Source of the DNA: a bacterium
GTDB lineage: Bacteria > Actinomycetota > Acidimicrobiia > Spongiisociales > ZC4RG35
Assembly: GCA_028819345.1 (NCBI GenBank)
Contig: JAPPLW010000068.1
Location: 1 to 64,000, forward strand
DNA length: 64,000 bases
Direction of reading: 5' to 3'
Shown here: in pieces, positions 28,202 through 36,586 of the stretch
Layout of the letters: every line of letters starts with the position of its first letter
How positions within the stretch are numbered: position 1 is the first letter of the stretch
Translations under genes and position numbers: made by a program
The notes under the pieces: generated by a model
Databases searched by the model: none
Told to the model about the DNA's origin: nothing
Seen by the model: only the letters and a program-made list of their open reading frames with translations

Positions 28202-28908
28202 GGGTAGCGAGCCCCCCGGGCGACCAACTCCGACTCGTGCTGCGGGTTCGGCACGTGCACCACGTGATCGACGAAAATGCCCGGCGTGATCACCGCTTCG
28301 GGATCCAGGCCTCCCGGCTTGACCACCGAGGAGGCCTGTGCCACCGTGTTCCGGCCGGCCATGGCCATCAGAGGGGAGAAATTGCGGGCGGTCTTGTTGT
28401 AGACCAGGTTGCCGTGGGAGTCGGCGGTCCGGGCCTTGATGAGGGACCAGTCCGCCACCAGGGCATGCTCCAGCAGGCAGGGACGACCGTTGAACTCCCG
28501 TCGTTCCTTCCCGGCTTCCAGGTCGGTACCGGCGGCGGTGGGGGTGTAGAAGGCCGGGATGCCCGCCCCTCCGGCTCTGATCCGCTCCGCCAGGGTGCCC
28601 TGGGGGACCAGTTCCAGTTGGATCCGGCCGGCGTTGAAGAGGTCCGGGAACACGGTGGAGTTGGTGCTGCGGGGGAAGGAGCACACGATCTTGGCGACCT
28701 GGCCGGCCCGGATGAGAGCGGCCAGTCCTATCTCCCCGCTGCCGGAGTTGTTGCTGATCACGGTGAGGTTGGCGGCGCCGTGGTCGATCAGGGCGTGGAT
28801 CAGTTCGATCGGGCTGCCCGCCTCGCCGAACCCGCCGATCATCACGGTGTCGCCGTCGCCGATTCCAGCCACGGCCTCTCGGGGGCTACCGACCCGTTTG
28901 TCGATCAT
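28198..28908 (-). CDS. scoA: 3-oxoacid CoA-transferase subunit A
   Basis: The 236-residue alpha subunit contains the CoA-binding loop IGGFGEAGSP near residue 27 and the characteristic NNSGSGEIGLAALIRAGQVAK, GIPAFYTPTAAGT and YNKTARNFSPLMAMA segments. It is the first gene of a two-gene operon with scoB. The two subunits form the heterotetramer that uses ketone-body type acids. Start ATG 28908 yields the usual N-terminus. Confidence 0.92.
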   Translation of the reverse strand: MIDKRVGSPREAVAGIGDGDTVMIGGFGEAGSPIELIHALIDHGAANLTVISNNSGSGEIGLAALIRAGQVAKIVCSFPRSTNSTVFPDLFNAGRIQLELVPQGTLAERIRAGGAGIPAFYTPTAAGTDLEAGKERREFNGRPCLLEHALVADWSLIKARTADSHGNLVYNKTARNFSPLMAMAGRNTVAQASSVVKPGGLDPEAVITPGIFVDHVVHVPNPQHESELVARGARYP

Positions 28909-29392
28909 GTCGGCAGCCGATCGGGAAGCATCGAGCGCTCGGTGGAACCGGGTGGCTTTGACTCAGGGGTATTCGGAACTCGCAGCTTCATCGAAGAAGA
29001 CCGGTCCTCGCAATCGTCCAACCAGAGGGCATGGGGCTAGGAACCCACAATACACGCCACGTCCCGATGCCGGGCTTCAACCGGGCCAGCGGGAGAGGGA
29101 AAAACCGAGACAGATTGGTGGGGGCGGGGGAGGGCCGGACCCTAGTCTGGATGGAAAAGCGAGACCGGGTCCAGGGTGTCCCGCGCGCGGCTCCTGCCCC
29201 GGCGGCTCCCGGACGGGGTCCTGTCCGGAGAACGAGGATGCGAAAGCGGATAGCCTGGCCGCCAGGAAGTGCGCGAACAATAGGATGTGAACACCCCCGC
29301 CGACCGTGCGGATGGCCGGGGATCGGTGTGGATGGACCGGCGATCTCACTGCGGCGCGACCCGCTGATAGCCCTCTGCAGAGTGTCCCGGTA
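28909..29392. other. long leader/intergenic region with three hairpins
   Basis: No gene is recognisable here. Three stems stand in series. Stem one is GGACCC (29137-29142) with GGGTCC (29167-29172), continued by an inner GTCT / AGAC helix. Stem two is CCGGAC (29209-29214) with GTCCGG (29223-29228). Stem three is CCTGGC (29254-29259) with GCCAGG (29261-29266). They lie on the sense side of the permease genes and may form a structured 5' leader. I do not recognise a known riboswitch. Confidence 0.4.
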
Positions 29393-30484
29393 GTGGCGGC
29401 TCGATGGGTCCCTGACGGGCCGAGCAAGCTGATGCTCGGTTCGGTGCTGATAGCGTCAACCTATTCCCTGGTGGTGGATGTGGGCCTGGGGACCGAGGGC
29501 GACCCGTGGGTGTTCCAGGTCGGCGCCATGTCCGGCAAGCTCATCTCGATACTCCTCTACCTGGCGCTGGCCCATCCCGAGTTCCGGCAACGGCATGTCG
29601 CCACTCTGCTGCTGAGACGCGCCTTCGGATGGTTGGCGTTCTGGCGACTCGCCGGCGATTCTCTGGAGCGGAGGAAGCAGCGAAGGTCCGCCCTGTGGAT
29701 TCTGGCCTCCGGCTACTCCCAGTTCAGCATCACCTGCTTCGTCTGGTCGACGCGTTTTGTGGACACCGCGGTGTCGGCGATCGTGGTGGGAGCGTTTCCC
29801 GCCCTGTTCGTGATGCTCATGGGACGCCAGGACCGCACCATGGGAGCCGGCGGCCGCTACCGGAGCCTGACCAAGGTGGATGGCGTCACGATGACCTTGG
29901 CGTTCGGCGGGATGGCGACGGTGGCGTGGGGCGCCGCGGCCGTGGTCGATCTGGAGGGTGCATTGTGGCGGACGCTGGTGGGGGTGTTCCTGGCGGCCGC
30001 CGCCACCACCGGGGGGTTGCTGTCGGCGAAGAGTTTCAAGTGGGGCGTGTACCGAGCCAGGGAGACGGGCGCCACCGGAGTGGGTTCGGAGTCGGCGTTG
30101 GTGCTGATCTCCTACGCGGCGGGGACCGTGCTGGCCCTTCCCCTGATCGCGGGCATGGCGGTGACCACCGGGTGGCGGATGTCGAACGCCGGTTTCTCCA
30201 TGGCGCTGGTCTGCGGCCTGGTGGTCATGTTTCCCGCCAACATCCTGTTCATCCGGGCCAATCTGTCCACCCGGCGCCTGTCGGTGAACAACCTGATATA
30301 CGCGGAGATGTTGTTCTCGCTCCTGTGGCTGTGGATGTTCACCACCATCGACGTGGGCAGCCCGACACTGGTCTTTGCGGGCGCGGTGACGGTCATCGTG
30401 GCCAACGTTCTCTCCGCGGGGGTGGGCGAGTGGATGATCGGTAAGGCCAATCACCGCCGTCGAGGTGACCCGGTACATCGATGA
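29393..30484 (+). CDS. DMT/EamA-like membrane permease, copy 1
   Basis: A 363-residue protein with about ten hydrophobic helices and features of the drug/metabolite transporter type, such as GMATVAWGAAAVVDLEG and repeated Gly-rich helices. GTG 29393 aligns the start with its paralogue (PSKLMLGSVLIASTYSLVVDVGLG), so the longer ATG frame from 29306 is less likely. It overlaps the next gene by four bases. The function is unknown; conserved blocks shared with copy 2 (ERRKQRRSALWIL, FVDTAVSAIVVGAFPALFV, LLWLWMFTTIDVG) mark the active parts. Confidence 0.75.
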   Translation: MAARWVPDGPSKLMLGSVLIASTYSLVVDVGLGTEGDPWVFQVGAMSGKLISILLYLALAHPEFRQRHVATLLLRRAFGWLAFWRLAGDSLERRKQRRSALWILASGYSQFSITCFVWSTRFVDTAVSAIVVGAFPALFVMLMGRQDRTMGAGGRYRSLTKVDGVTMTLAFGGMATVAWGAAAVVDLEGALWRTLVGVFLAAAATTGGLLSAKSFKWGVYRARETGATGVGSESALVLISYAAGTVLALPLIAGMAVTTGWRMSNAGFSMALVCGLVVMFPANILFIRANLSTRRLSVNNLIYAEMLFSLLWLWMFTTIDVGSPTLVFAGAVTVIVANVLSAGVGEWMIGKANHRRRGDPVHR

Positions 30485-31542
30485 GGACCTTGCCGGGCTC
30501 CACGAAAATGATGTTGGGCAACGTGCTCATATCATCCACCTATCCATTGTGGGTGGATCTGGGCCTGGCCACCGGGGATGACCCCTGGGCGTTCCAGTTC
30601 GGCGCCCTTTCCGGCAAGTTCGCGGCGACGGTGCTCTACCTGCTGCTGTTCCACCCTGAACTGTTGCAGCGGGACGTGGCGGCGCTGGTCTTGAGGCGCT
30701 CATTCGGATGGATGGCGTGGTGGCGATATGCGGGCGACCCGGTGGAGAGCAGGAAGCAGCGGCGATCCGCGGTGGGGATACTGGCGTCGACGTACTCCCA
30801 TTTCAGCATCGTGTTCTTCGTGCTGTCCATCCAGTTCGTGGACACCGCCGTGTCCACGATCATCGTCGGAGCCTTCCCTGCGCTGTTCGTGCTGGTGATG
30901 GGCCGGCAGGACCGAGCCAGCGGAAGGGGGGACCGGTACCGGAGGCTGACCCTGGTGGATGCAGCGGCGCTGGCGCTGGCATTCGGCGGGATGGGGGCGG
31001 TTACCTGGGGAGGCGCCGGCGGGGTGGACCTGGAAGGTTCGTTGCCGCGGACGCTGCTGGGCGTCGGTCTGGCGGCCGCCATCACCACCGGCGGGGTGCT
31101 GACGGCCAAGAGCTTCAGGTGGGGTGTCGAGATGGCCGCGGAGACGGGCGACAGGGGACCGCGACCGGAGTCGGCGATGGTGATAGTGGCCTATGGAGTC
31201 GGAAACCTGCTGTCGCTGCCCTTTCTGGCGGGGGCGGCGGCGATGGGCGGATGGCGGATGTCCACCACCGGCATGGCGACAGCGGTGTTTTGCGGGCTCT
31301 TCATCATGCTTCCCGGCAATGCGCTGTTCATCAGGTCCAATCTGTTCACCGAACAACTGTCGGTCAACAACCTGGTCTACGTCCAGACGGTGTTCTCGCT
31401 GTTGTGGCTGTGGATGTTCACCACCATCGAGGTGGGCAACCCGACCCTGGTCCTGGTGGGCGCGGTGGTCGTCATCGTGGCAAACGTGCTGTCCGGAGGG
31501 CTCGGGGATTGGATCGTCGGCAGGGCGAAGCATCCTCGATGA
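30481..31542 (+). CDS. DMT/EamA-like membrane permease, copy 2
   Basis: A 353-residue paralogue of the preceding gene, sharing all helices and most motif blocks (ESRKQRRSAVGIL, FVDTAVSTIIVGAFPALFVLVMGRQDR, SVNNLVYVQTVFSLLWLWMFTTIEVGNP). ATG 30481 overlaps the stop of copy 1, so the two are translated together and may form a heterodimer, as small DMT pairs do. The divergence is too great for a recent duplication. The cargo is unknown. Confidence 0.78.
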   Translation: MRTLPGSTKMMLGNVLISSTYPLWVDLGLATGDDPWAFQFGALSGKFAATVLYLLLFHPELLQRDVAALVLRRSFGWMAWWRYAGDPVESRKQRRSAVGILASTYSHFSIVFFVLSIQFVDTAVSTIIVGAFPALFVLVMGRQDRASGRGDRYRRLTLVDAAALALAFGGMGAVTWGGAGGVDLEGSLPRTLLGVGLAAAITTGGVLTAKSFRWGVEMAAETGDRGPRPESAMVIVAYGVGNLLSLPFLAGAAAMGGWRMSTTGMATAVFCGLFIMLPGNALFIRSNLFTEQLSVNNLVYVQTVFSLLWLWMFTTIEVGNPTLVLVGAVVVIVANVLSGGLGDWIVGRAKHPR

Positions 31543-31563
31543 GGCGGGCCGCCCCGTTTCCAC

Positions 31564-31596
31564 AGCCCTGGACAGCACCACCGTTCCCCCAGGGTT
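31564..31596 (+). terminator. possible terminator after the permease pair
   Basis: CCCTGG (31564-31569) can pair with CCAGGG (31587-31592), followed directly by TTTT. The loop of 17 bases is long, so this is a weak candidate. It lies 22 bases after the stop of permease copy 2. Confidence 0.35.
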
Positions 31597-31742
31597 TTGC
31601 CGGATGTCGACCCTGCTGCCCACGTGGGACCTCATCCGGCAAGACGCCGCCCTAGGCTATAGCACATCGCAGGTGTTCCCAACATGATCATTGCCGCCCG
31701 ACAAACCGGGGCCGTACCCCGGGTCGCAGTTCTTGGCAGGAG

Positions 31743-32387
31743 TTGCCAAGTGGGCGGTTCCGGGTGGGCTTGATCTTTGAGCCCGCAAGGAAGTACTCCC
31801 GATCCGATGTCAGCGAGTTGCTGGGCCTGGGCAAGAAAGCCAAGGGCGGGATCTGGGTTTCGGGGATAAGGGAAGGCGAGGGCGAGTTCATCATCTTCAC
31901 AAATGTGGGGACTAAGGGGACCATTGGCGACGACTTCGGCAATCGGTGGGAAGGAGGTTGCCTTCGCTGGTATCACAAGAAGAATTCCCATGTGGAGTGG
32001 CCCAGTGTCCGCAAGCTCCTGGACGCCGGGCGAGCACACATCTTCTGGCGATACTCGAACCAGGATCTGTTCGAATACGCGGGCAATGGCGCGATAGCGG
32101 AGGTCTCCAGGAGTACTCCGGTGGGGATTCTCTGGTCATTTGAAGACGGGGTCTCCCGGAAGAGTCTTCGGGGAGGCGCCACCGCACTGGGCAGAGTGCC
32201 TGTCCCATCTCACCAGTTCCAGGTTGGCGATCGGGTGCGCCACCCGGGTTTGGGGCCTGGCCGGGTGCTTGCCATCACCAGTGGGGATTCGGATGCCTTG
32301 GCCACCGTCTTTTTCGCCGGGTTGGAGGAAAGGAAACAGGTCTCGGTGGTGGACGTGGAGAAAATGGCGGGCTTTGGTCCTGGTTAG
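31743..32387 (+). CDS. DUF3427-like domain with UvrD/PcrA-type Tudor tail
   Basis: The 214-residue protein has two parts. Residues 5-130 (GLIFEPARKYSRSDVSELLGL, then FIIFTNVG, DFGNRWEGGCLRWYHKKNSH) resemble the DUF3427 domain normally found at the C-terminus of helicase-nucleases. Residues 158-210 (FQVGDRVRHPGLGPGRVLAI, TVFFAGLEERKQVSVVDVEKM) match the Tudor-like tail of UvrD/PcrA helicases. No helicase motor is attached. TTG 31743 or GTG 31764 could start it. It may be a stand-alone accessory of a defence or repair system, or a surviving fragment. Confidence 0.55.
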   Translation: MPSGRFRVGLIFEPARKYSRSDVSELLGLGKKAKGGIWVSGIREGEGEFIIFTNVGTKGTIGDDFGNRWEGGCLRWYHKKNSHVEWPSVRKLLDAGRAHIFWRYSNQDLFEYAGNGAIAEVSRSTPVGILWSFEDGVSRKSLRGGATALGRVPVPSHQFQVGDRVRHPGLGPGRVLAITSGDSDALATVFFAGLEERKQVSVVDVEKMAGFGPG

Positions 32388-32456
32388 CGTCGACTCCGCC
32401 GGCCACGCCTTACTGAAGAACTGGGTTGCGGCGCGGGACTCATTTCGGTAGTCGTT

Positions 32457-33155
32457 TCAGTCGTCTCCGCGGATTCGCTCGTCGGGGGTGAGCCCGGACA
32501 GGGCTTGAATCGAGGTGGGCGGTTCCGGATCACCTGCCAGGTCCGAGGATGGGACGGCCGGCTCGAAGCGGGTGCTGATGGGCACCACGCCCGCCCACCA
32601 GGGACCGGCCAGGTCCTCGGGTTCGTCCACGGGATCCCCGCGGCGGACCTTGGCGGACGCCTCGGCCAGCGGGAGTTCCAGCACCAGCGTGCTGCGGAGG
32701 TCCGACGCCGACGGCAGGCGGGTGTTGTCCCAGTTGGCGACCACGTGGTCGGTGATGATCCTCAGCGCCCTGAGTTTCCTGTCGCCGTCGACTATTTTCC
32801 GGGCGCTGCCCCTCACCACCACCGATCGGTAGTTCATGGAGTTGTGGAAGGGGGTTCGGGCCATGACCAGTCCGTCCAGATGGGTGACGGTGACGCAGAC
32901 TTCCTGTCCGTGGCTGGTGCGGAGGAGGTGGTTGGCCACCGCCCCGTGGAGGTAGAGGTGCTCGTCGTCGCGACCGTACGCCATGGGGAGCACCACCGGG
33001 CCGTCGGGAGTGGAGACGCCGACGTGGGCTATCAACCCGGCGTCGAGGATTCCGAGGACCTCGGAACGCTCGTACCGGGCCCGGGCGGCCAGGCGACGCA
33101 CCCGGACCCGCTCCGAGGGCGGTCCGGATTTCTCCGGGGGCGGGCTCTCGGACAT
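32457..33155 (-). CDS. pyridoxamine 5'-phosphate oxidase-family flavin-binding protein (NimA-like)
   Basis: A split-barrel protein of 232 residues with the block YERSEVLGILDAGLIAHVGVSTPDGPVVLPMAYGRDDEHLYLHGA, typical of the NimA/flavin-nucleotide-binding group. FHNSMNYRSVVVRGSARKI and the WAGVVPISTRFEPAVP tail complete the fold. Such proteins bind FMN or F420 and reduce small molecules. An ATG at 33155 is used; TTG at 33164 would add three residues. It is unrelated in operon terms to the second PPOX-fold gene 120 bases away, although both read leftwards. Confidence 0.82.
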   Translation of the reverse strand: MSESPPPEKSGPPSERVRVRRLAARARYERSEVLGILDAGLIAHVGVSTPDGPVVLPMAYGRDDEHLYLHGAVANHLLRTSHGQEVCVTVTHLDGLVMARTPFHNSMNYRSVVVRGSARKIVDGDRKLRALRIITDHVVANWDNTRLPSASDLRSTLVLELPLAEASAKVRRGDPVDEPEDLAGPWWAGVVPISTRFEPAVPSSDLAGDPEPPTSIQALSGLTPDERIRGDD

Positions 33156-33285
33156 AGGAGGCAAGGCTAGGGGAGGGCACCGCGCCGGATAGGGTGATTT
33201 CGCCCGCCGAGATCCCCGGGTCGGCTCTCCAAACCCCTGACGAAGGGAAGGCCGAGAGGTCAGCCGGACGACCTGCCGGAAGAGC

Positions 33286-33765
33286 TCACACGCGAGTCTC
33301 GCGGAGCCCGCCCTCCGGCGTCCATGAGGAAACCAGCAGGCCGCGGTCCACCACCCGCGCCAGCACCACCCCGGTGATGTCGACCCAGAACAGCGCCATA
33401 CCCGAGGTGTCGTTGATGGGAAACCGATGGCCCTTCACGAACAGCGACACCTCGGGTGGGAGCGCCGGGACCGCCCGGCCGTCCACGCGGGCGTCGCCGA
33501 GGGTCAACCGCTCGTCGTCGGGTGCGCTGTGGATCGAGAGCCGGGCGTCCCGGCGCAGGTCGTTTGTCTTCCGGGAGGTGTGTTCCATGGCCAGCCACAG
33601 GTGACCGTCCCGGATGGGGGCCTCCATCCCCGACAGCCGCGGCGCCCCGTCCCGTCGAAGCGTCGCCATCACCGCGTGGCGGTGACTCTCGAACCTCTCG
33701 CGCACCGATTCCGCCAGATCCGGCTCGGCCTCTTGGAAGCTGGCCCACGTCACCGCCACTTGCAA
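33286..33765 (-). CDS. pyridoxamine 5'-phosphate oxidase-like (PPOX-class) protein
   Basis: This 159-residue split-barrel protein shows HRHAVMATLRRDGAPRLSGMEAPIRDGHLWLAMEHTSRKTNDLRRDARLSIHS, the FMN/F420-binding barrel common in actinobacteria. The C-terminal FWVDITGVVLARV strand completes it. The longest frame starts with TTG 33765, but GTG 33759 has AGGTGG upstream at better spacing. Its cofactor and substrate are unknown. Confidence 0.8.
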   Translation of the reverse strand: MQVAVTWASFQEAEPDLAESVRERFESHRHAVMATLRRDGAPRLSGMEAPIRDGHLWLAMEHTSRKTNDLRRDARLSIHSAPDDERLTLGDARVDGRAVPALPPEVSLFVKGHRFPINDTSGMALFWVDITGVVLARVVDRGLLVSSWTPEGGLRETRV

Positions 33766-33931
33766 ACCACCTACCGGCCCAGCGTATCAGCTCTGCCGGC
33801 CCTGAGCGGGGACGTTCAGCCGGGAAATAGGTGGCCGAATCCTTGGCAATCCCCATCCCCGGTAAGTACGCTGAGAGAGAGTTCGGTAATGCAGGAATAG
33901 GACTGATAAGGCACTAACGGAGGCTTTGGAT

Positions 33932-34303
33932 ATGAGACGGCTGATCTTGACGTTGCTCGCGATTGTGCTGCTGGCGGCCTGTGGCGACGGGACCTCAGCG
34001 GAAGAGGAGGCCATCGCCTCGCGGACCCCCACCGGTACCGAGGAAGCTCAACAGGCTCTTGAGAACTTTATGGGACAGCCGTTCATCACCGAGGCGCAGA
34101 GGGAGCAGAGCACGGACATGATTTGGCGAGCCTGTGCGTCCTTCCAGGACGGGGCCACGTGGCAGGAGGTCGAAGACGCGGAGATCGCCGCCCTTGCGGA
34201 GGGAGGCAGGACCCTGAGCCCCATCGAGATAAGCGGCATGCGCACCGCCGCCGGGCTGGGCCTCGCCGCCTACTGTCCCCAGCACGCGGACAAGGCGCCG
34301 TAG
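33932..34303 (+). CDS. small lipoprotein of unknown function
   Basis: The 123-residue product has a signal peptide ending in LLAAC (Cys17), so it should be a lipid-anchored exported protein. The mature part is acidic and helical (EEEAIASRTPTGTEEAQQALENFMG), with two further cysteines (WRACASFQDG and AAYCPQH) that could form a disulphide. ATG 33932 follows GGAGG eight bases upstream. The family is not recognised. It ends close to the convergent radical SAM gene. Confidence 0.7.
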   Translation: MRRLILTLLAIVLLAACGDGTSAEEEAIASRTPTGTEEAQQALENFMGQPFITEAQREQSTDMIWRACASFQDGATWQEVEDAEIAALAEGGRTLSPIEISGMRTAAGLGLAAYCPQHADKAP

Positions 34304-34345
34304 AGATCCCCACGGGGGCCACCGGTTCCTGACCTCCGCGCCGCC

Positions 34346-35317
34346 CTAAAGCAGACGACCCTGGCGTGGTTTCTTGGGCGCGGGCGCTTTCGCCCTGGCG
34401 GGCCGGCGGGCCGGATTGGAGTTCCGGCGCGAGCGGGTGCGACGGGGTAGGTAGGAACGGTTCCGGTAGAGGTCCTGATAGGTGCCTACCAGGTCCGGGA
34501 ATTCCCCCTCAAGCCATTCCATGAAGTGTTCCTTGACGCCCGGCCGGAGATGCAGGCGGATGGGAGCCGCGTAGTCCGCCCCCGCGTCCCGGCAGGCTCG
34601 CATCACCTCGCCCACCTGGCGGGGCGAGTCGGAGATGCCGGGGAGGAGCGGCGCCACCAGCACCCCGGAGGGGACGCCCAGTTCCTTCAGCCTCGATACG
34701 GCTTCCAGGCGCTTCCGGGGGTGGGGAGTGCCGGGCTCGGTCTTTCTCCACACCTCGGTGTCGAGGGTTCCCACCGAGAAGCTGACCGTGACTTCCGCTT
34801 TCTTCGCCGCCTCCGCGAAGAGGTGCCGGTCCCGGAGCGCCAGAGGAGACTTGGTGAGGACCGAGAAGGGGTTGGAGCGTTCGGTGAGCACCTCCACCAC
34901 CCCCCTGGTCAGGCGGTACTTTCCCTCGGCCGGCTGGTAGGGGTCGGTGTTGGTGCCCATGGCGATGGGATGGCCTGCCCAGTTCCTCGGCTCGGTCTGC
35001 GCCTTGGTCAGTTCCGCGGCGTTGACCTTTACCACGATCCTTCGGTCGAAGTCCTCGCCGATGCCCAGCCCCAGGTAGTCATGGGAGGTGCGGGCGAAAC
35101 AGTACACGCAGGCGTGGGAGCATCCCCGGTAGCAGTTGATGGTGTACTCGAAGGGAAAGAAATTCGTGTAGGGGACCCGGTTGATGATGGACTTGGCCTC
35201 GACCTCGAGGAAGGTCAGGCCCCGGTACTGACCCTTGCCGGCCACCCGGCGGCAAGCCTCGAAGAGTTCGGCCGGTTTGTCCCCGGCGAGGGTCCAGCGC
35301 AGGTTGGAGGCAGCCAT
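34346..35317 (-). CDS. radical SAM protein, Rv2578c/SplB-related
   Basis: The 323-residue enzyme carries the cluster motif CSHACVYCF (Cys66, Cys70, Cys73) after FEYTINCYRG and belongs to the spore photoproduct lyase-related Rv2578c group. Glycine and Asp/Gln blocks GTNTDPYQPAEGKY and LVAPLLPGISDSP follow. The C-terminal 40 residues are strongly basic (RRTRSRRNSNPARRPARAKAP), which suits nucleic-acid binding. An actinobacterial LexA box lies 18 bases before ATG 35317, so it is probably part of the SOS response; from memory Rv2578c also has an SOS box. The repair chemistry is unproven. Confidence 0.9.
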   Translation of the reverse strand: MAASNLRWTLAGDKPAELFEACRRVAGKGQYRGLTFLEVEAKSIINRVPYTNFFPFEYTINCYRGCSHACVYCFARTSHDYLGLGIGEDFDRRIVVKVNAAELTKAQTEPRNWAGHPIAMGTNTDPYQPAEGKYRLTRGVVEVLTERSNPFSVLTKSPLALRDRHLFAEAAKKAEVTVSFSVGTLDTEVWRKTEPGTPHPRKRLEAVSRLKELGVPSGVLVAPLLPGISDSPRQVGEVMRACRDAGADYAAPIRLHLRPGVKEHFMEWLEGEFPDLVGTYQDLYRNRSYLPRRTRSRRNSNPARRPARAKAPAPKKPRQGRLL

Positions 35318-35334
35318 GGGACGCCTTTATGCTA

Positions 35335-35350
35335 TCGAACATATGTTCGA
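35335..35350. promoter_or_regulatory. LexA-binding SOS box
   Basis: TCGAACATATGTTCGA is a perfect match to the actinobacterial LexA consensus TCGAAC-N4-GTTCGA. It sits inside a longer perfect 24-base palindrome, 35331-35354, and lies 18 bases before the radical SAM start and about 69 bases before the acyl-CoA dehydrogenase start. It can repress one or both divergent genes. Confidence 0.88.
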
Positions 35351-35418
35351 TAGCCAAACGGGGCGCTCTGAGGGGCGGCCAAGGCGTAAAATTGGCTTTG
35401 GCATCGAAAAGGAACCGG

Positions 35419-36567
35419 TTGGAGTCCCACAGCATCTACGAGACCGAGGACCTGGCGGCGATCCGCGCCGAGACCAGGCGGTTCGTGGAGAATGAAGTCG
35501 TTCCCCACGGAGAGAAGTGGGAGGCCGACGGCCGGGTTCCCCGGGAGCTCTTCGCCAAGTTGGGAGAGATCGGGCTGTTCGGGCTGCGGATCCCAGAGTC
35601 CCGCGGCGGGGTGGGTATGGGCCATCTGGCCTCGGCGACGGTGGCGGAGGAGTTCGGCAAGAGCACCTTCGGCGGGGTGATGGCCAGCGTGGCGGTTCAC
35701 TCCGAACTCGCCATGCCCTATGTCTACCGCTACGGGTCCCCGGAGTTGCAGGACCGGTACCTCCCGGGGATGATGAGCGGGGAGTTGATCGGCGCCCTGG
35801 CGGTGTCCGAGCCCGACGCGGGCTCCGATGTGGCGGCCATGAAGACCCGGGCGGTGCGCGACGGCGACGAGTTCGTGGTGAACGGCACCAAGATGTTCAT
35901 CTCCAACGGAGCCAGCAGCGATGTGGTGGTGCTTTCGGCCAAGACCGACCTCTCGGTGGCCCCGCACCGGGGGATCAGCCTGTTCCTGGTGGAGAAGGGG
36001 ACCCGGGGGTTCTCGGTCAGCCGCACCCTCGACAAGCACGGCTGGCGTTCCTCGGACACCGCCGAGTTGGTCTTCGAGGACTGCCGGGTGCCGGCTGACA
36101 ACCTGATCGGTGAACCCAATCGGGGCTTCTACGCCATAATGCGCAACTTCCAGAACGAGCGGTTGGTCCTGGCGGCGGCCGCGCTGGGAGAGGCCAAGAA
36201 GGCCCTCGAGATGACGGTCGAATACGTCAAGAGCCGCCGCGCCTTCGGGAAGGTCCTGTGGGCCAAGCAGGCCATCCGCCTGAGGCTCGCCGAGTTGGCG
36301 GCCTCGGTGGAGGCCGGGGCGCAACTCCTCTATCACTCGGCCTGGTTGCTGGACCAGGGCCAGGGGGCGGTCCGGGAGATCTCCATGGTCAAGGCCTTCA
36401 TGAGCGAGTTGGTCAACCGGGTGCTCTACAGTTGCGTGCAGTTCCACGGCGGGATGGGCTACATGCGGGAGTCGCCGATCGAGAGGATGTCCCGGGACGC
36501 CCGGTTGCACCCCATCGGCGGCGGGGCGACCGAGGTGATGCTGGAAGAGATCGCCAAGAAGATGTGA
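35419..36567 (+). CDS. acyl-CoA dehydrogenase
   Basis: A 382-residue flavoenzyme of beta-oxidation. Characteristic blocks are ALAVSEPDAGSDVAAMKT, TKMFISNGASSDVVVL, the FAD site QNERLVLAAAALGEAKKALEM, and the C-terminal QFHGGMGYMRESPIERMSRDARLHPIGGGATEVM with the catalytic-Glu region. TTG 35419 follows AAAGGA and gives the normal start (ESHSIYETEDLAAIRAETRRF). The earlier ATG at 35329 would read through the LexA palindrome, so it is rejected. Electrons would go to the EtfBA encoded at 60460-62174. Confidence 0.92.
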   Translation: MESHSIYETEDLAAIRAETRRFVENEVVPHGEKWEADGRVPRELFAKLGEIGLFGLRIPESRGGVGMGHLASATVAEEFGKSTFGGVMASVAVHSELAMPYVYRYGSPELQDRYLPGMMSGELIGALAVSEPDAGSDVAAMKTRAVRDGDEFVVNGTKMFISNGASSDVVVLSAKTDLSVAPHRGISLFLVEKGTRGFSVSRTLDKHGWRSSDTAELVFEDCRVPADNLIGEPNRGFYAIMRNFQNERLVLAAAALGEAKKALEMTVEYVKSRRAFGKVLWAKQAIRLRLAELAASVEAGAQLLYHSAWLLDQGQGAVREISMVKAFMSELVNRVLYSCVQFHGGMGYMRESPIERMSRDARLHPIGGGATEVMLEEIAKKM

Positions 36568-36586
36568 ACGGCCTACGGTTGATGAG

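Noticed and set aside
29306-29392. ATG 29306 as start of permease copy 1
   Set aside because: The extra 29 residues are not hydrophobic and do not align with the paralogue, whereas GTG 29393 aligns the two starts.
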